Part shown: piece after piece, positions 1 to 10,589 of the stretch
Layout: the number at the start of each line of letters is the position of its first letter
Numbering within the stretch: position 1 is the stretch's first letter
Source: Bimastos eiseni
Lineage: Eukaryota > Annelida > Clitellata > Crassiclitellata > Lumbricidae
Length of the DNA: 64,000 nt
Assembly: GCA_959347315.1 (NCBI GenBank)
Contig: OY365813.1
Span: forward strand, 34,644,393 to 34,708,392
Direction of reading: 5' to 3'
Translations under genes and position numbers: made by a program
The notes under the pieces: model-generated
The model's input: the letters and a program-made list of their open reading frames with translations, nothing else
Told to the model about the DNA's origin: nothing
Database searches by the model: none

Positions 1-38
1 GCGATACCAAATGTAGGTATTACAGACATACTTGGTTA

Positions 39-270
39 GCCAGAGACTCTGAATGGCTGGAATAGCCATCTGTCGGCTGTCGACGGGAATCCGTTGGTTG
101 GTGCCACCCATGTGCGTGGGTCCATTCACCGGTGACTTCTTTCAGCTTAATGAGCACCTCTGTTTTGCTAACTGAAGTCAAATATTGTTTTAACATCATT
201 TAGACAAGCGCAGAGAACGCCTCTTAGTAGATATCTTTAATGGGCGCTATAAAAATGTTCGATTACGTTA
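39..270 (+). repeat. Interspersed element, family E1 (about 240 bp), copy 1
   Basis: First of at least six related copies in the window. The landmarks run in a fixed order: AGAGACTCTGAA, then CAGCTGTCGACGGGAATCCG, then a TTCCACGC/GGGCCCAC-like block, then CTTTCAGCTTA, then GCTAACTG, then an ACATCATTTA block, then GTAGATATCT, and finally a GGGCGCTATAAAAATGTTCGA-like end. The other copies are near 7657, 41455, 43906, 54892 and 63565. It has no coding potential, and short length with a conserved 3' end suggests a SINE or other non-autonomous element. Family name unknown; E1 is only a label here. Confidence 0.7.
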
Positions 271-437
271 AGTTATTGTGCGAGCAAATGGAACCACGAG
301 ACCCACAAGAACCCTCCCTCTCAGCAAGATGCGCTATATACAGTTTCGTCGATTGATATAATATTATATACATATACATACGTACATTCAAACATTCTAA
401 CGTACATACGTACGTACACAAATACGTACGTACATGC

Positions 438-576
438 GTCTGTCCGTCCGTCCGTCCGTCCGTCCGTCCGTCCGTCCGTCCGTCCGTCCGTCCGTCCGTC
501 CGTCCGTCCGTCCGTCCGTCCGTCCGTCCGTCCGTCCGTCCGTCCGTCCGTCCGTCCGTCTGTCTGTCTGTCTGTC
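438..576. repeat. (TCCG)n microsatellite grading into (TCTG)n
   Basis: About 30 near-perfect GTCC/TCCG tetranucleotides are followed by five GTCT units. The tetramer gives a four-residue periodic frame on the minus strand (D-G-R-T), which is an artefact and not a gene. Confidence 0.95.
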
Positions 577-891
577 CTACTGTCTGCTTCGTCATAGCAC
601 TTGAGACAGATAGATAGATAGTCGTTTAGTCGTTCACTTGACTTTAGGATCTTCTTCTTCGTCTAAGCAGCCTATAATGAAGGTATGTCATCGTTGTAAT
701 ACGTAGACCAGAGTTTGACACCTGTGCTCCATTCACACATATTTCGTCTCAATCAAGACCCAATCAGATAGGCCGTGGGGCTCCTCTTATGCTCCACCCC
801 TATCTCTTTCGCATAGACGGCCACGGTATCTCACGCATGCGTATCGCTATCGCACCCTGTCTCCGTATGTCTGTCTATCTTCATATCGCTA

Positions 892-1085
892 AATATATAT
901 ATATATATATATATATAGATATATATATATATATATAAATTTCTGTATTTGTCTCTCTCTCTTTCTCTCTCTCTCTCTCTTTCTCTCCCTGTCTCTGTCT
1001 CTGTCTGTCTATATCTGTATTTGTCTCTCTCTTTTTCTCTCTCTCTTTCTCTCCCTCTGTCTCTGTCTCTCCCTCTGTCACTGTC

Positions 1086-1128
<43 letters not shown>

Positions 1129-1129
1129 G
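892..1129. repeat. Compound microsatellite (AT)n-(CT)n-(CTGT)n
   Basis: An (AT)n tract at about 893-937 is followed by pyrimidine-rich (CT)n with interspersed CTGT, ending in a clean (CTGT)n run at about 1089-1128. Open frames here (R/E/D/T-rich on minus, S/L-rich on plus) reflect only the repeat. Confidence 0.95.
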
Positions 1130-1721
1130 ACAATTGCTGTCTATTAAGATTGACGTGCCTGAGGGATATGCATAATAGTCGCGGCTTCGGATGTACACAA
1201 ACATACAAACACGGTCTACATATCGCTCAAGGCTACAACCGTGGAATTCTAGTCAATAGTATTTGAACGTAAAACCTGTTTTCGTACAGCATCGAAATAA
1301 CTTTTTGGACATCATTCACATTTAAGTCTTTATGATTTCTTCAGTTTTCGAATATAATGCTTAACCATTTGAACTTTCAATAGAAAGGTTTGGGGTTGAA
1401 ATCCTCTGTTGGGCATAATTCGATGTATGTTCCAATGGCCAACTCAGCTGTGATGAGTACATTGACTGTACACTGTCGGTGGGAAGATGAGCTGGCAAGG
1501 GAGAGGATCGCATGCCGAACCTAAGAAAATGGTTATCCAGCCTCGATAAAGGTCACACTTCTCCCCTCCTCTTTAATCCAGATTTGGGACGGACACCACT
1601 AGCTTATTCAAGAGCGCGACGTCGTAGCAGATAATCTGTAGAGATTGATTGGTCATTGGTGATAGGTGAAAGATAGCTATGGATGCCAGATAGAGGAGGG
1701 CTTTGCTGAGGACGAGTTAGC
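1130..1721. other. Gene-free stretch with an E2 repeat fragment
   Basis: No exon with credible coding content or splice sites was recognised. The part near 1550-1625 (CTCCTCTTTAATCCAG followed by TTTGGGACGG) matches the interspersed family labelled E2, seen again near 2615, 39045, 56445 and 59985. Confidence 0.5.
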
Positions 1722-2519
1722 TTGGATTGGGGTAGGAGGAAGACAGAAAATTAGATGGATTGGGGTAGGAGGAAGACAGAGAATTGGATGGAATGGGGTA
1801 GAACGAAGACAGAGAGTTGGATGGATTGGAGTAGGAGGAAGACATAGAATTGGATGGATTCGGGTAGGAGAAAGACAGAGAATTGGATGGATTCGGGTAG
1901 GAGAAAGACAGAGAATTGGATGGATTCGGGTAGGAGAAAGACAGAGAATTGGATGGATTCGGGTAGGAGAAAGACAGAGAATAGGATGGATTGGGGTATG
2001 AGAAAGACAGAGAATTGGATGGATTGGGGTATGAGAAAGACAGAGAATTGGATGGATTGGGGTATGAGAAAGACAGAGAATAGGATGGATTCGGGTAGGA
2101 GAAAGACAGAGAATAGGATGGATTCGGGTAGGAGAAAGACAGAGAATTGGATGGATTGGGGTATGAGAAAGACAGAGAATTGGATGGATTGGGGTAGGAG
2201 GATGACAGAGAATTTGATAGATTGGGGTAGGAGAAAGACAGAAAATTGGATGGATTGGGGACAGGACAATGACAGATAATTTTATGGATTGGGGTATGAG
2301 AAAGACAGAGAATTGGATGGATTGGAGTAGGAGAAAGACAGAGAATTGGATGGATTGGAGTAGGAGAAAGACAGAGAATTGGATGGATTGGAGTAGGAGA
2401 AAGACAGAGAAATGGATGGATTGGGGTAGGACGAAGACAGAGAGTTGGATGGATTGGGGGACGAAGACAGAGAGTTGGATGGATTGGGATAGGAGGAAGA
2501 CAGAAAATTAGATGGATTA
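1722..2519. repeat. 33-bp minisatellite, about 24 copies
   Basis: The unit is built on ATTGGATGGATTGGGGTAGG followed by AGAAAGACAGAGA. Because 33 is a multiple of three, several frames stay open on both strands for long distances (11-residue periods such as G-R-R-K-T-E-N-W-M-D-W on plus). Variant classes (TTCGGG, TTGGGGTATG, TTGGAGTAGG) occur in runs, which indicates local duplication of sub-blocks. No start context, splice sites or non-repeat coding flanks support a protein. Confidence 0.9.
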
Positions 2520-3830
2520 AAAGAGGAGGGAGGCGGTTAATTGGATGGTTAAGGGTAAGAACAGGAATTCTTGAAGAGATGAGACCAGCTTACAGTGAAG
2601 AGCCTATTAATCGCAGTTTAACAACACTGACAATATCATTAGCGTTTCCTTTATTTTTCATCCAGGTTTGGGACTGGCACTGCTGGACTCCAGGAGTGGC
2701 GGATTCTTGGAATGGCTGTGGGACGATGAGCATTTTTATAGAGCTTGTCTGCGGCCTCTATTAGGGCGATTCTGGGTCAATTACTAATGAACAGAAGTCC
2801 ACGTTATCGTGCAGACGTACATTGTACACTCGCCGACGGGCTGTGTTCGAATTTGGCAAAGTCGGCAAGTGAGGCGTCGACAGTTGAGGTCGAATTTGGC
2901 CTAAAACGGACGATAGATCGGGTAACTGCGAAACGGATTGCAGGGAAAAGAGGTAGGTTTCAGTTGTTGCAGGCAAGGGAAGTAGGCGTTTCCGCTTCAT
3001 CGGTTTCATTGGATTGGGGTTTTAGGTTTTGTTTCGGGCGACTTAGCACCGTTTCAGCTGCTGTTTTGGCTAAAGTTTCAATGTTTCGGCTGATATGACT
3101 GCTGTTGTTCCATCCGCTAATGCCTCAGTCGCTGTTTCAGCTAGCGTTTCACTGTTTCGCTCGCTGTTTCAGTTGTTATCCTTGCCGCTGGCCTCCTCTG
3201 AAAAGGCGGCGTGCAAGCCAGATAAGAGAGGAGATGAAAGGGCTTATTATTCTATCTGGAGGTCGAGTCGTTCTGGTTATCATGGACGTCATGTTAAGTA
3301 CACTACGCCCCTTTGACTGTCTGTCTATATCTCTGTCAGTCTATCTGAAGGCCTGTCTGTTTGTCAGTCTCTTGCTTTCTGACGGCCTGAATATTATTGT
3401 GTGCCAAACGTTTGCTGAGAGGTGTCATTTGAACTGTTGAGCACACCTGTTGATCAGCGCAGGTGTAAATGCGCAAGCTTTCGTGATCCCTGCTAAGAGA
3501 GCGAGCAACAATATCATTACAATCGTAATCTCCTAACTTCCAAAGCGCCAGTCAATGGCCAAGCTCATTCATCTGCCCGCCTGCATGTAAGCCTGCTGGC
3601 AGTGCCTGCCTGCATCCCTGCCTGCATATTTATCTGCCTGCATGTATGCTTGCCTCTATGTCCATCTGCCTGACTTCCGCCAGCCTCTATCTCATGTTAA
3701 CGGTCTGCGTTGAATTTCCATCCGATGCTATTGAGCGATTGAACGACCGAATAGCGGATCTGACTCCACCCGATGCGATTTGCCCAAAGGCGAATCTCTT
3801 GACGTAAACTGATGTTTTTTCGCTTTGCAG
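2520..3830 (+). other. Upstream/intronic region of the WFxHD gene
   Basis: This stretch precedes a good splice acceptor at 3821-3830, so at least its 3' part should be intron. It holds an E2 repeat fragment at about 2610-2720 (ATCCAGGTTTGGGACTGGCA) and CTGT/CTGCCTG-rich low-complexity DNA at 3540-3700. Open frames of 60-120 codons occur, but none shows recognisable domains. The 5' exons of the gene were not found. Confidence 0.45.
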
Positions 3831-4964
3831 ATCCAATTTGCCTCCTCCTCCTCTTCGTCCTCTACCTCTTCGTCCGCGCAGCGCCAGAGGCCGCCATCTT
3901 CTCTCTGGAAGAGTCCGACTAACATCCGGTCAATGCCTTCAACGCCGGAACCGGCGTCGCGTGACGTCACCGCCGCGTCAGACGAATGCCGAAAGAACGC
4001 GAGCAAGAACCGAAAGGAGAACGACTGGTTCGGACACGACGCCGGAAGTCGAGCCCCCGTCACTTCCGTCCCGAGAACTCCGAACAACAAGACCGTGCGT
4101 GAGTCCGAAGATTGGTTTCACTGCGACGCGAACGGAACCCCGCCCACATCCGGTTCTGGAACACCGGATGTGAAGTCGACGAAGGCTCGCGTTCAGCACG
4201 GAAGTCGGCAAGATTGGTACAAACACGGAGCAGATGTTCCCGATCCACCATCTTTAGAGAAACGATCGAAAGCAAAGTCGAGGCGGAGCGCTTGTGCCGA
4301 GGTTCGCCACAAGGCAACAGATCCCAACGAGTGGTTCAGACACGATCACGCCAAGGGAGGAGCGATGGGCGATGATGTACCCACAAGACCATCGAAGAAG
4401 CCTGCCAAGATGGCGTCTCCTACGGCTCTCTGGGTAGTCTACTCGGTCGACGGAAGCCCCGCTAATCCCGCCGACATGGTGGGATCAACTCCAAGGACTC
4501 GCTCACGGCTGACTGCTCCTGAGGCAGACGATTACTATAGAAGGGACAAAGTGGGCACGAGCTCCGAATGGTTTTCCCATGATCACCCGCGCGACGAGGC
4601 TACTTCAGGTGTGGCGACGCGCATGCGCGGGACGCCGGAAGGAGGGGAGATCGCGACGCGACTGAAGGGCGAATCGGAGGACTGGTTCAGCCACGACGGG
4701 AACAAGGACTACGTGAGCCCACTTCCCGTGGGAAAGGGACACTCTCCGCTGTCAAGGGAACTGATGGAACGGGCACAAGGGAGCGAGATCAGGCATGTCT
4801 TTCAGATGGAGGAGAACCTAAGAGCCACCTGGAACGCCCCGCCGCCTCTCCTTGGACCAGAGGTCGTGTCCAGCTCTTCCGCTGATGATGCTGGCGTCGA
4901 GAACGTTCGAGTAACGATGAGCGGTCTGTTGAGCAATGGACAGAACAAGGGAGAAACGCATTGA
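3831..4964 (+). CDS. Terminal coding exon of a WFxHD-repeat protein, unknown family
   Basis: An acceptor (TTTTTTCGCTTTGCAG) sits immediately before 3831, and the frame then runs 377 codons to TGA at 4962-4964. The product starts with a Ser-rich stretch and is basic, Pro/Ser/Thr-rich and probably disordered. Its striking feature is a dispersed motif: NDWFGHD (about residue 65), EDWFHCD (93), QDWYKHG (128), NEWFRHD (166), the degenerate DDYYRRD (233), SEWFSHD (245) and EDWFSHD (283). The consensus is (D/E)WFxHD, spaced irregularly by 12-67 residues, so this is not a tandem DNA repeat. The codons are GC-rich and unlike the AT-rich flanks, as expected for real coding sequence. I do not recognise the family. 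Short aromatic-acidic motifs in a disordered chain suggest repeated docking sites for a partner protein, but this is inference. A polyadenylation signal lies 336 bp downstream. Confidence 0.75.
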   Translation: MQFASSSSSSSTSSSAQRQRPPSSLWKSPTNIRSMPSTPEPASRDVTAASDECRKNASKNRKENDWFGHDAGSRAPVTSVPRTPNNKTVRESEDWFHCDANGTPPTSGSGTPDVKSTKARVQHGSRQDWYKHGADVPDPPSLEKRSKAKSRRSACAEVRHKATDPNEWFRHDHAKGGAMGDDVPTRPSKKPAKMASPTALWVVYSVDGSPANPADMVGSTPRTRSRLTAPEADDYYRRDKVGTSSEWFSHDHPRDEATSGVATRMRGTPEGGEIATRLKGESEDWFSHDGNKDYVSPLPVGKGHSPLSRELMERAQGSEIRHVFQMEENLRATWNAPPPLLGPEVVSSSSADDAGVENVRVTMSGLLSNGQNKGETH

Positions 4965-5299
4965 GAGTTGGCGCTACTTAAATTGGGATGTATTTTGTGA
5001 CCTGAACATGTTCGAGTGTTACACGGACAGGGACATACAGACAGACATACAAACAGACAGACAGACGGACAGGCATTATAGGCTAGCAGACTGACATATG
5101 GAGAGCTAAGAGGCCGACAGAGCAGGCGAAAGAGACTGTGACAGAGGGTCTGTGTCTTTCTCTCACACTCTGAGACTAGCTGACTGAGAAAGATGTGTCT
5201 CAGACTGACAGACAGACAAAGACTGACAGAGACAGATAGTCTCGCACCCAGATGGGCAAAATACACCGACAGACAGACGGTCAGATATTTGATAAATCG

Positions 5300-5305
5300 A
5301 ATAAA
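5300..5305 (+). promoter_or_regulatory. Candidate polyadenylation signal AATAAA
   Basis: A canonical AATAAA lies 336 bp after the WFxHD stop codon, beyond a GACAGACA-rich 3' region. The distance is normal for an animal 3' UTR. No cleavage site can be assigned from sequence alone. Confidence 0.5.
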
Positions 5306-5864
5306 ATGTAAAATTGTAAAGTGAAGTTAAACGCAAACGGTCATTCTATGGACGTTATGAGTATAGACACGGAAGGACTTAAGGAGACAGAAAAACAGAG
5401 GCAGACAGACATATGGGCACACATGCACTCACACAAAGACCGATAGAACGGAAAGGGAAGAGCAATATGCAACAAGCTGAGAAAATAAATGGCCTAGATT
5501 TTGTTTTGTCAAAACTTGGACGACTTTTTTGGGCATGAAACCATCTTGCTAAGAAAGTTGCGAATTTTCTAGAACAGCAAAGCTGAACATGAGTTAATTA
5601 ATTTTAATTATGGTTACGCAATTCTTAGAACTGCTTTAAGAAAACGTCACTGTAAACCATCTCGGGTTCAACACTTGTGACCGTTCGTTGCATGCGAAAT
5701 TCAATGGCTAACTTGTTAGAGCCATCTACATGTAGTAGTGAGGCTTTATTGACATTATTTGGCGTCAGATTTGGGACGCGACAGCCACTCACTCATGTGC
5801 ATCCTCTTATGTACATCAGGCGGCATCAACAACCGGTGGGTGGAGCAGTACAACATGCCGCAGA

Positions 5865-6020
5865 ACGAAAGTCTATCAAATACTCGTCCCTCCCCACCAC
5901 GCATGATTCTGTGCCAGTAGCCATCGAATCACTGGGCTCCATAAACCGTACCGACATTGAGTTTTTACAAGAGCTGGGCCGTCGTATGTCACAGGCAATG
6001 GGAGACCTCGCGAAACAACT
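5865..6020 (+). pseudogene. LINE C-terminal fragment (family L-A)
   Basis: The plus-strand translation contains KYSSL, then VPVAIESLGSINRTDIEFLQ and ELGRRMSQAMGD. I recognise this as the C-terminal module that follows the reverse transcriptase in a LINE group common in aquatic invertebrates (general form: KYS-L...F-PLA-E-LG-IN...L--LGRR----GDPRE--FLFQRLS). It ends without the expected FLFQRLS segment. A second piece of the same region lies at 6370, and an (AAT)n tract lies between them. The better copy in this window is at 55501-56276. Non-functional remnant. Confidence 0.65.
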
Positions 6021-6149
6021 CATCTTTTTCAACATCTATCTATTTGTACACAACGTTTTAATGCAGTGGCAATCAGGCGCTCTTTGGTTCAGTCCGACTG
6101 GGACGAAAACAACGTAGGTTCTGTACTATCATTGAACATGAGGGACTTT

Positions 6150-6266
6150 TTCAATAATAATTATTATAATATTAATAATAATAATAATAATAATAACAAT
6201 AATAGCAGTAATGTTAATAATGACACTGATAATAATAATTAAATAATAATAATAAAAACAGACAGA
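6150..6266. repeat. (AAT)n-rich tract
   Basis: An imperfect AAT/AAC repeat between two fragments of the same LINE C-terminal region. Similar AAT tracts flank the homologous fragment at 55501-56276. Confidence 0.85.
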
Positions 6267-6369
6267 AAAACCTTCCAAAATATTCTTCTACGTTTTTCGT
6301 TGCGCTGTTTAGTGCCTTGGCCTTTAACAATCTGGGTTCCTGTAAACCAGGATGGCATCGCCAGATCAA

Positions 6370-6445
6370 CCTCCTAGGCCATCGGCTTGCCCAGATATCA
6401 GGCGACAACGGTAAGACTACATTTGTCTTTCAGCGCTTATCTATG
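6370..6445 (+). pseudogene. Second LINE C-terminal fragment (family L-A)
   Basis: One plus frame reads LGHRLAQISGDNGKTTFVFQ followed by RLSMS. This is the GRR---GDPRE--FLFQRLS segment of the same module as the fragment at 5865-6020, overlapping it slightly in domain position. The pair may be one copy split by the AAT tract, or two separate insertions. Confidence 0.55.
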
Positions 6446-6790
6446 TCTCGCCATAGTGTCACGCCCTCGGGATGTTATTTTATAAGAGTATGTATGAATC
6501 GCATATGAAATTAATTTCTTGGCATTAATTAACTCATCAACTCGTCTTCTACGTAGCTTTTGCTATGTGACTATGACTAATATATGTGACTATGACTAAT
6601 AAACGTCCACAGCGCCGCCATAATAATGCCCAGTGCATCCACCGACGGCGCACCAAAACAAATCCGAAATCAGGTAAAATCCAAAAGGTCAGTCCTAAAT
6701 ATGTACAGCGTGTGTTAAATGTTTGGTTGAACACGGCGTGCGATTGCATGCATTCATATATTAAAGATAATACTTACTTATAAACAAGGC

Positions 6791-7252
6791 CTCTTAATTC
6801 TTATACTACGTTTAAACGTATGTTGACGTCATCATGGCAGCCATCTTTGACGTCCATTGTACTTCGATCAATGCTGACTTTGAGGATTTAAGAAGCGTCT
6901 CAAGATTAGTTTCGCATAGATTAGAGTAGAAAAGAATAAAATAAGCACAGAATCTGCGCATGATAAATATGTCGGACATCAATAACCTGAAGCGCCCTGC
7001 GCTAAGAAATTTGTCCTAGTCTCTTAATTTTTATACTACGTTTAAACGTATGTTAACGTCATCATGGCAGCCATCTTTGACGTCTGTTATACTTCGATCA
7101 ATGCTGACTTTGAGGATTTAAGAAGCGTCTCAAGATTAGTTTCGCATAGATTATGAGTGTAGAAAAAAATAAAATAAGCACAGAATCTGCGCATGATAAA
7201 TATGTCGGACATCAATAACCTCAAGCGCCCTGCGCTAAGAAATTTGTCCTAG
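6791..7252. repeat. Tandem duplication of about 230 bp
   Basis: 6791-7020 and 7021-7252 are direct repeats that differ at only a few positions and small indels. Each copy has TTTAAACGTATGTT, then GGCAGCCATCTTTGACGTC, and ends with GCGCTAAGAAATTTGTCCTA. Copy 1 carries a perfect TGACGTCA; copy 2 has TAACGTCA instead. No coding potential seen. Confidence 0.85.
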
Positions 7253-7655
7253 TCTCCGCCAGCAAAACAGCCTCGGCTTTAAAGCGACGAAAATCCGTAA
7301 GCTTGACGGGCGAAGTCCATTTTGTAAGTACTCAAACAATCATTCAATAATCTCTAGGTCACACACGCAAACGCCCCCTCACACATACACGACACACATC
7401 CACTCTTCCACTCGAAACTGTCCCCCAATTTGAAAAGAAATTTCTCCCGATGCATGATCGTGAGGAAACATAAATGTCGCTTAACGCCATAGATGCATAG
7501 ATGACACGCGCTCGGCCTGTAACTTAAAAGGTTCAAGCCATTTTTATAAGTAGGTACTGTGCAAGGACCTTTCCGTTTGTCAGGGAGAGGCAATTAGTAA
7601 TTTCAATAACGTCAGTGTGAATCCGATGTCTCACCAAAGGCACATCCTATACCTG
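7253..7655. other. No gene recognised
   Basis: Unique-looking sequence between the tandem duplication and an E1 element copy. Small open frames only, with no recognisable domain. Confidence 0.4.
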
Positions 7656-7656
7656 C

Positions 7657-7800
7657 TACGCAACTTAGCCCATGCAGAGACTCTAAACATCCCAGCCATC
7701 TGTCAGCTGTCGACGAGAATCCATCGGTTGGTTCCACGCTTATCAGTGGGCCCGCCGCTGGCGACTCTTTCAGCTTACTGTTTGCTAACTGTTCTAACAT
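7657..7800 (+). repeat. E1 interspersed element, copy 2 (3' truncated)
   Basis: It starts near GCAACTTAGCCCATGCAGAG and carries CAGCTGTCGACGAGAATCC and CTTTCAGCTTACTG. It breaks off after GCTAACTG, where a SINE in the opposite orientation begins. Confidence 0.7.
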
Positions 7801-8040
7801 AGGGTCGCAACCCACAGGTTGAGAACCGCTGGCTTTGGCTCAGAATCGCGCGCACGCCTCGGCGACGCAACTGCAGTTGTAATGCAGAGCAATTGTGTGC
7901 GAAGGACTCGCTCAAGGTCCTTACACACAGTGACTCGTTGGACGAGGGTCGAACCCGCTCACCCAGCGCACACTGAGCATTACGGGCCGACCGCCCTAAA
8001 CACTCGGCAACCATGCCACACATTGTTGTATTGGTATGAT
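7800..8040 (-). repeat. tRNA-derived SINE, minus orientation
   Basis: The reverse complement matches the SINE at 41831-42065. It has GCCGAGTG followed by AGGGCGGTCGGCCCGTAATG, a B-box-like GGTTCGA (here GGGTTCGACCC), and then the body segment CCTTGAGCGAGTCCTTCGCA and TTGCTCTGCATTACAACTGC. The A/B-box layout identifies a tRNA head, and the body is shared between both copies. Confidence 0.75.
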
Positions 8041-8305
8041 TGACTGATATAAATATAGATATATATATATATATTTATGTGTGTGGGTGGGTGTGTATGT
8101 GGGTGATGTGTGCGTCTGTGATAGAGGATGCACAGAAGACCTCTAAGCTATCTTCAGATTCAGTGAGAAAATTGAGCGCGGACCCCTAACGAGTCGAGGA
8201 GCTTTACACCATAAGTATTGCCTTTGCAGGAATTCTCCGACATCTGTAGTCAGAGTAGGATCTGCTATCATCGTGTATGGAGGTGGCTTAAATTGGGGAA
8301 TCAAT

Positions 8306-8440
8306 GCAGGAGCAACCAACGCAGGAGCAACCAACGCAGTAGCAACCAACGCAGGAGCAACCAACGCAGGAGCAACCAACGCAGGAGCAACCAACGCAGG
8401 AGCAACCAACGCAGGAGCAACCAACGCAGGAGCAACCGAC
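8306..8440. repeat. 15-bp minisatellite, 9 copies
   Basis: Nine tandem copies of GCAGGAGCAACCAAC with single substitutions. All six frames are open across it because 15 is a multiple of three. The flanks show no coding features. Confidence 0.95.
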
Positions 8441-8927
8441 GACAATCAAGTGGCCAAGCCTCCACAAGGTGATTTGATCGTACAATAATGCATTTGGCTT
8501 GGAATGGAATTGAGGATAAGGGAATTGGAGGGGAGAGTGTCACATTGCATCATCAGGTTTTTCCTCATCCTCGTAATATTGCGGAGTTAGGGTTCAACCA
8601 ATCTTAACGTCTTAAATATGATGTAATTTCTTAATATAGATTTTAATGTAGGCCCTAATGCTAATTACCGCGGCCACTTTTGATAGGCTAGGGTAAGGGA
8701 AGACAATCTTTAGTTAGGAGACAGAGAGTGCAGTCTGGGCGGCGGAAGTTGAAGGAGAAAGAACGATACAGGACCACTCAAGAGTTCGACAACCATCGAG
8801 CCGAGAGTGCGGAGAAGATGGAAGAGGATAGACTTTAACCACAGAATCTCAATTAAGTACATTTGTAACAAGGTATTATTAAAAATTTATAATAATTATT
8901 ATGATTATTATTACTGTGACCAACATT
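8441..8927. other. No gene recognised
   Basis: AT-rich unique sequence with no long frame, splice pattern or repeat that I can assign. Confidence 0.4.
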
Positions 8928-8928
<1 letters not shown>

Positions 8929-8970
<42 letters not shown>

Positions 8971-8972
8971 AG
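8929..8972. repeat. (ATC)n microsatellite
   Basis: About 14 perfect ATC/TCA trinucleotides. Confidence 0.95.
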
Positions 8973-9124
8973 ATTAGTGTGTTTAACATTATTATCATCA
9001 TTGTTTATGTACTATTCACATTGTGCAGTGTCAGTAGGCTCAACAGATTCTGTGCTCTTTGTGTGAGCGAAGATATTCTTTCACCTGTAATAAAACTGTT
9101 GAAAATTCATTCTCATGTTCATCT

Positions 9125-9690
9125 AAATTAGGGTCATCTCGGTCTTACATATATAACATCGGTGCTATTCAAGATTATTCCAGTGGAGTAATCCTGTGTA
9201 CTATTCAGGTCATTTGATTGATTTAGAATGGAGATACCCAAGGAGAGTGGCTGGCGAAGACAATTTCCGTCTGTCTGGCAGTGTCTGCCTGTTTGTCTGC
9301 CCTGTCTGCCTTCCCCGTCTGTCTAGTTGTTTGTCTGACTTGCAGATTGCCAAACATGTCTGTCTGCCTGTCTGTTTGTCTGTATGTTTGTTTTTCTGCC
9401 TGTCTGTTTGTGTGTCTCTCTAGGTTAGGTTATGCTTATGTTATCTCAGATCTGCTGAGATCCGGTTGAATTTAACCACTGGTCCTCTGTCATTTTTCAA
9501 ATTCCATTCATCCCTCAGTATCAGCCCAGTGTTTTTAGTAGAATGACACCCAATTCGTGATAGAAGTTCATGGAACAATTATATTGAAACGTGTTGCTAG
9601 TTGTCTCTGATACACAAAGATATTTATTGCATTTTAGTCGATTAAAATACTGGATCAAATGTTATCTTTGTTGCGCCGCGTGTCGAGCTT
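9125..9690 (+). repeat. Inverted-repeat arm A (566 bp), left copy
   Basis: The reverse complement recurs at 13743-14308 with the same length and only a few substitutions (for example CTTACATAT versus CTTTCATAT). It contains CTGT-rich low-complexity DNA. The spacer between the arms is 4052 bp. At its right edge it passes into segment B' through the short overlap GCTTGA. Confidence 0.9.
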
Positions 9691-9990
9691 GATAAATGAG
9701 TGGCAGCATGCACAGTTCCATCCATAGCCCTAATAAATGCAACGATAAAAAAACTACTACTGCTGCTGACTGACTGACTGGACTGGGTGGCTGGCTGGCT
9801 GACTGACTGACTGGACTGGCTGGCTGGCTGGCTGACTGACTGGACTGAATGGCTGGCTGGCTGACTGACTGACTGACTGACTGTCTGACTGACTGGACTG
9901 GCTGGCTGGTTGGCTGACTGACTGGACTGGCTGGCTGGCTGGCTGGCTGGCTGACTGACTGACTGACTGACTGACTGACTGACTGACTGA
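9686..9990 (-). repeat. Segment B' (inverted copy of 11815-12145) with CTGA/CTGG tract
   Basis: The reverse complement matches 11815-12145 and 14882-15212. It comprises about 85 bp of unique sequence (CAGCATGCACAGTTCCATCC) and a composite tetranucleotide tract alternating CTGA and CTGG blocks. It is joined directly to arm A, although the right-hand counterparts of A and B are about 1.6 kb apart, so this is a deletion-type junction. Confidence 0.85.
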
Positions 9991-10585
9991 CCCGACCCAT
10001 CCAAAATGGAACCGACCCACACAGTATATCACTCACAATTGCTCAGAGCCAAAATCATCAAATTGTGCTGACGCTACACACGAGGAATAAATCACTTATA
10101 GGCTTTTATAAGTCATCTATAGTCTAATAACAGATCCTTCTGTGGCGAGAATATGAAACCACAGCTGATACCAGACGTTAAAAACGCAGATATTTAAATG
10201 AATAAATTATATATAAATATATCTATAAAAATACAATATATACATATTTACATAAGTTCTGGAGTTGCAGAGCGTACTCCAGGATATCGTTGTCCCTTGA
10301 GAAGCTGGACCAAGGCCACAGCCATCTTCTCTGAATAAATCATAAATTTTAAACTTTAAGGGCCTACGCCTAACAGTAAGAAGAAGAGATATACGATGAT
10401 GAATAGGACAATGAGAATACTGAAGATGATGAGGAAGACGATGATGAAGAAGAAGATGATGATAATAGGCGGAAAATGGAGATAACGATGATGATTATGG
10501 TGAGAGCAGTGTAGATGATTCCTACGAGCATAGAACATACACATGTATAGGCCTACTGTTGGATGTCAGTACTAAAGTGCAAAGA
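9991..10585. other. No gene recognised
   Basis: AT-rich sequence with a GAAGATGATGA-like purine-rich part at 10375-10470. No exon is supported. Confidence 0.4.
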
Positions 10586-10589
10586 AGAA

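Noticed and set aside
263..595. Asp-Gly-Arg-Thr repeat frame as a protein
   Set aside because: It is the translation of a (TCCG)n microsatellite.
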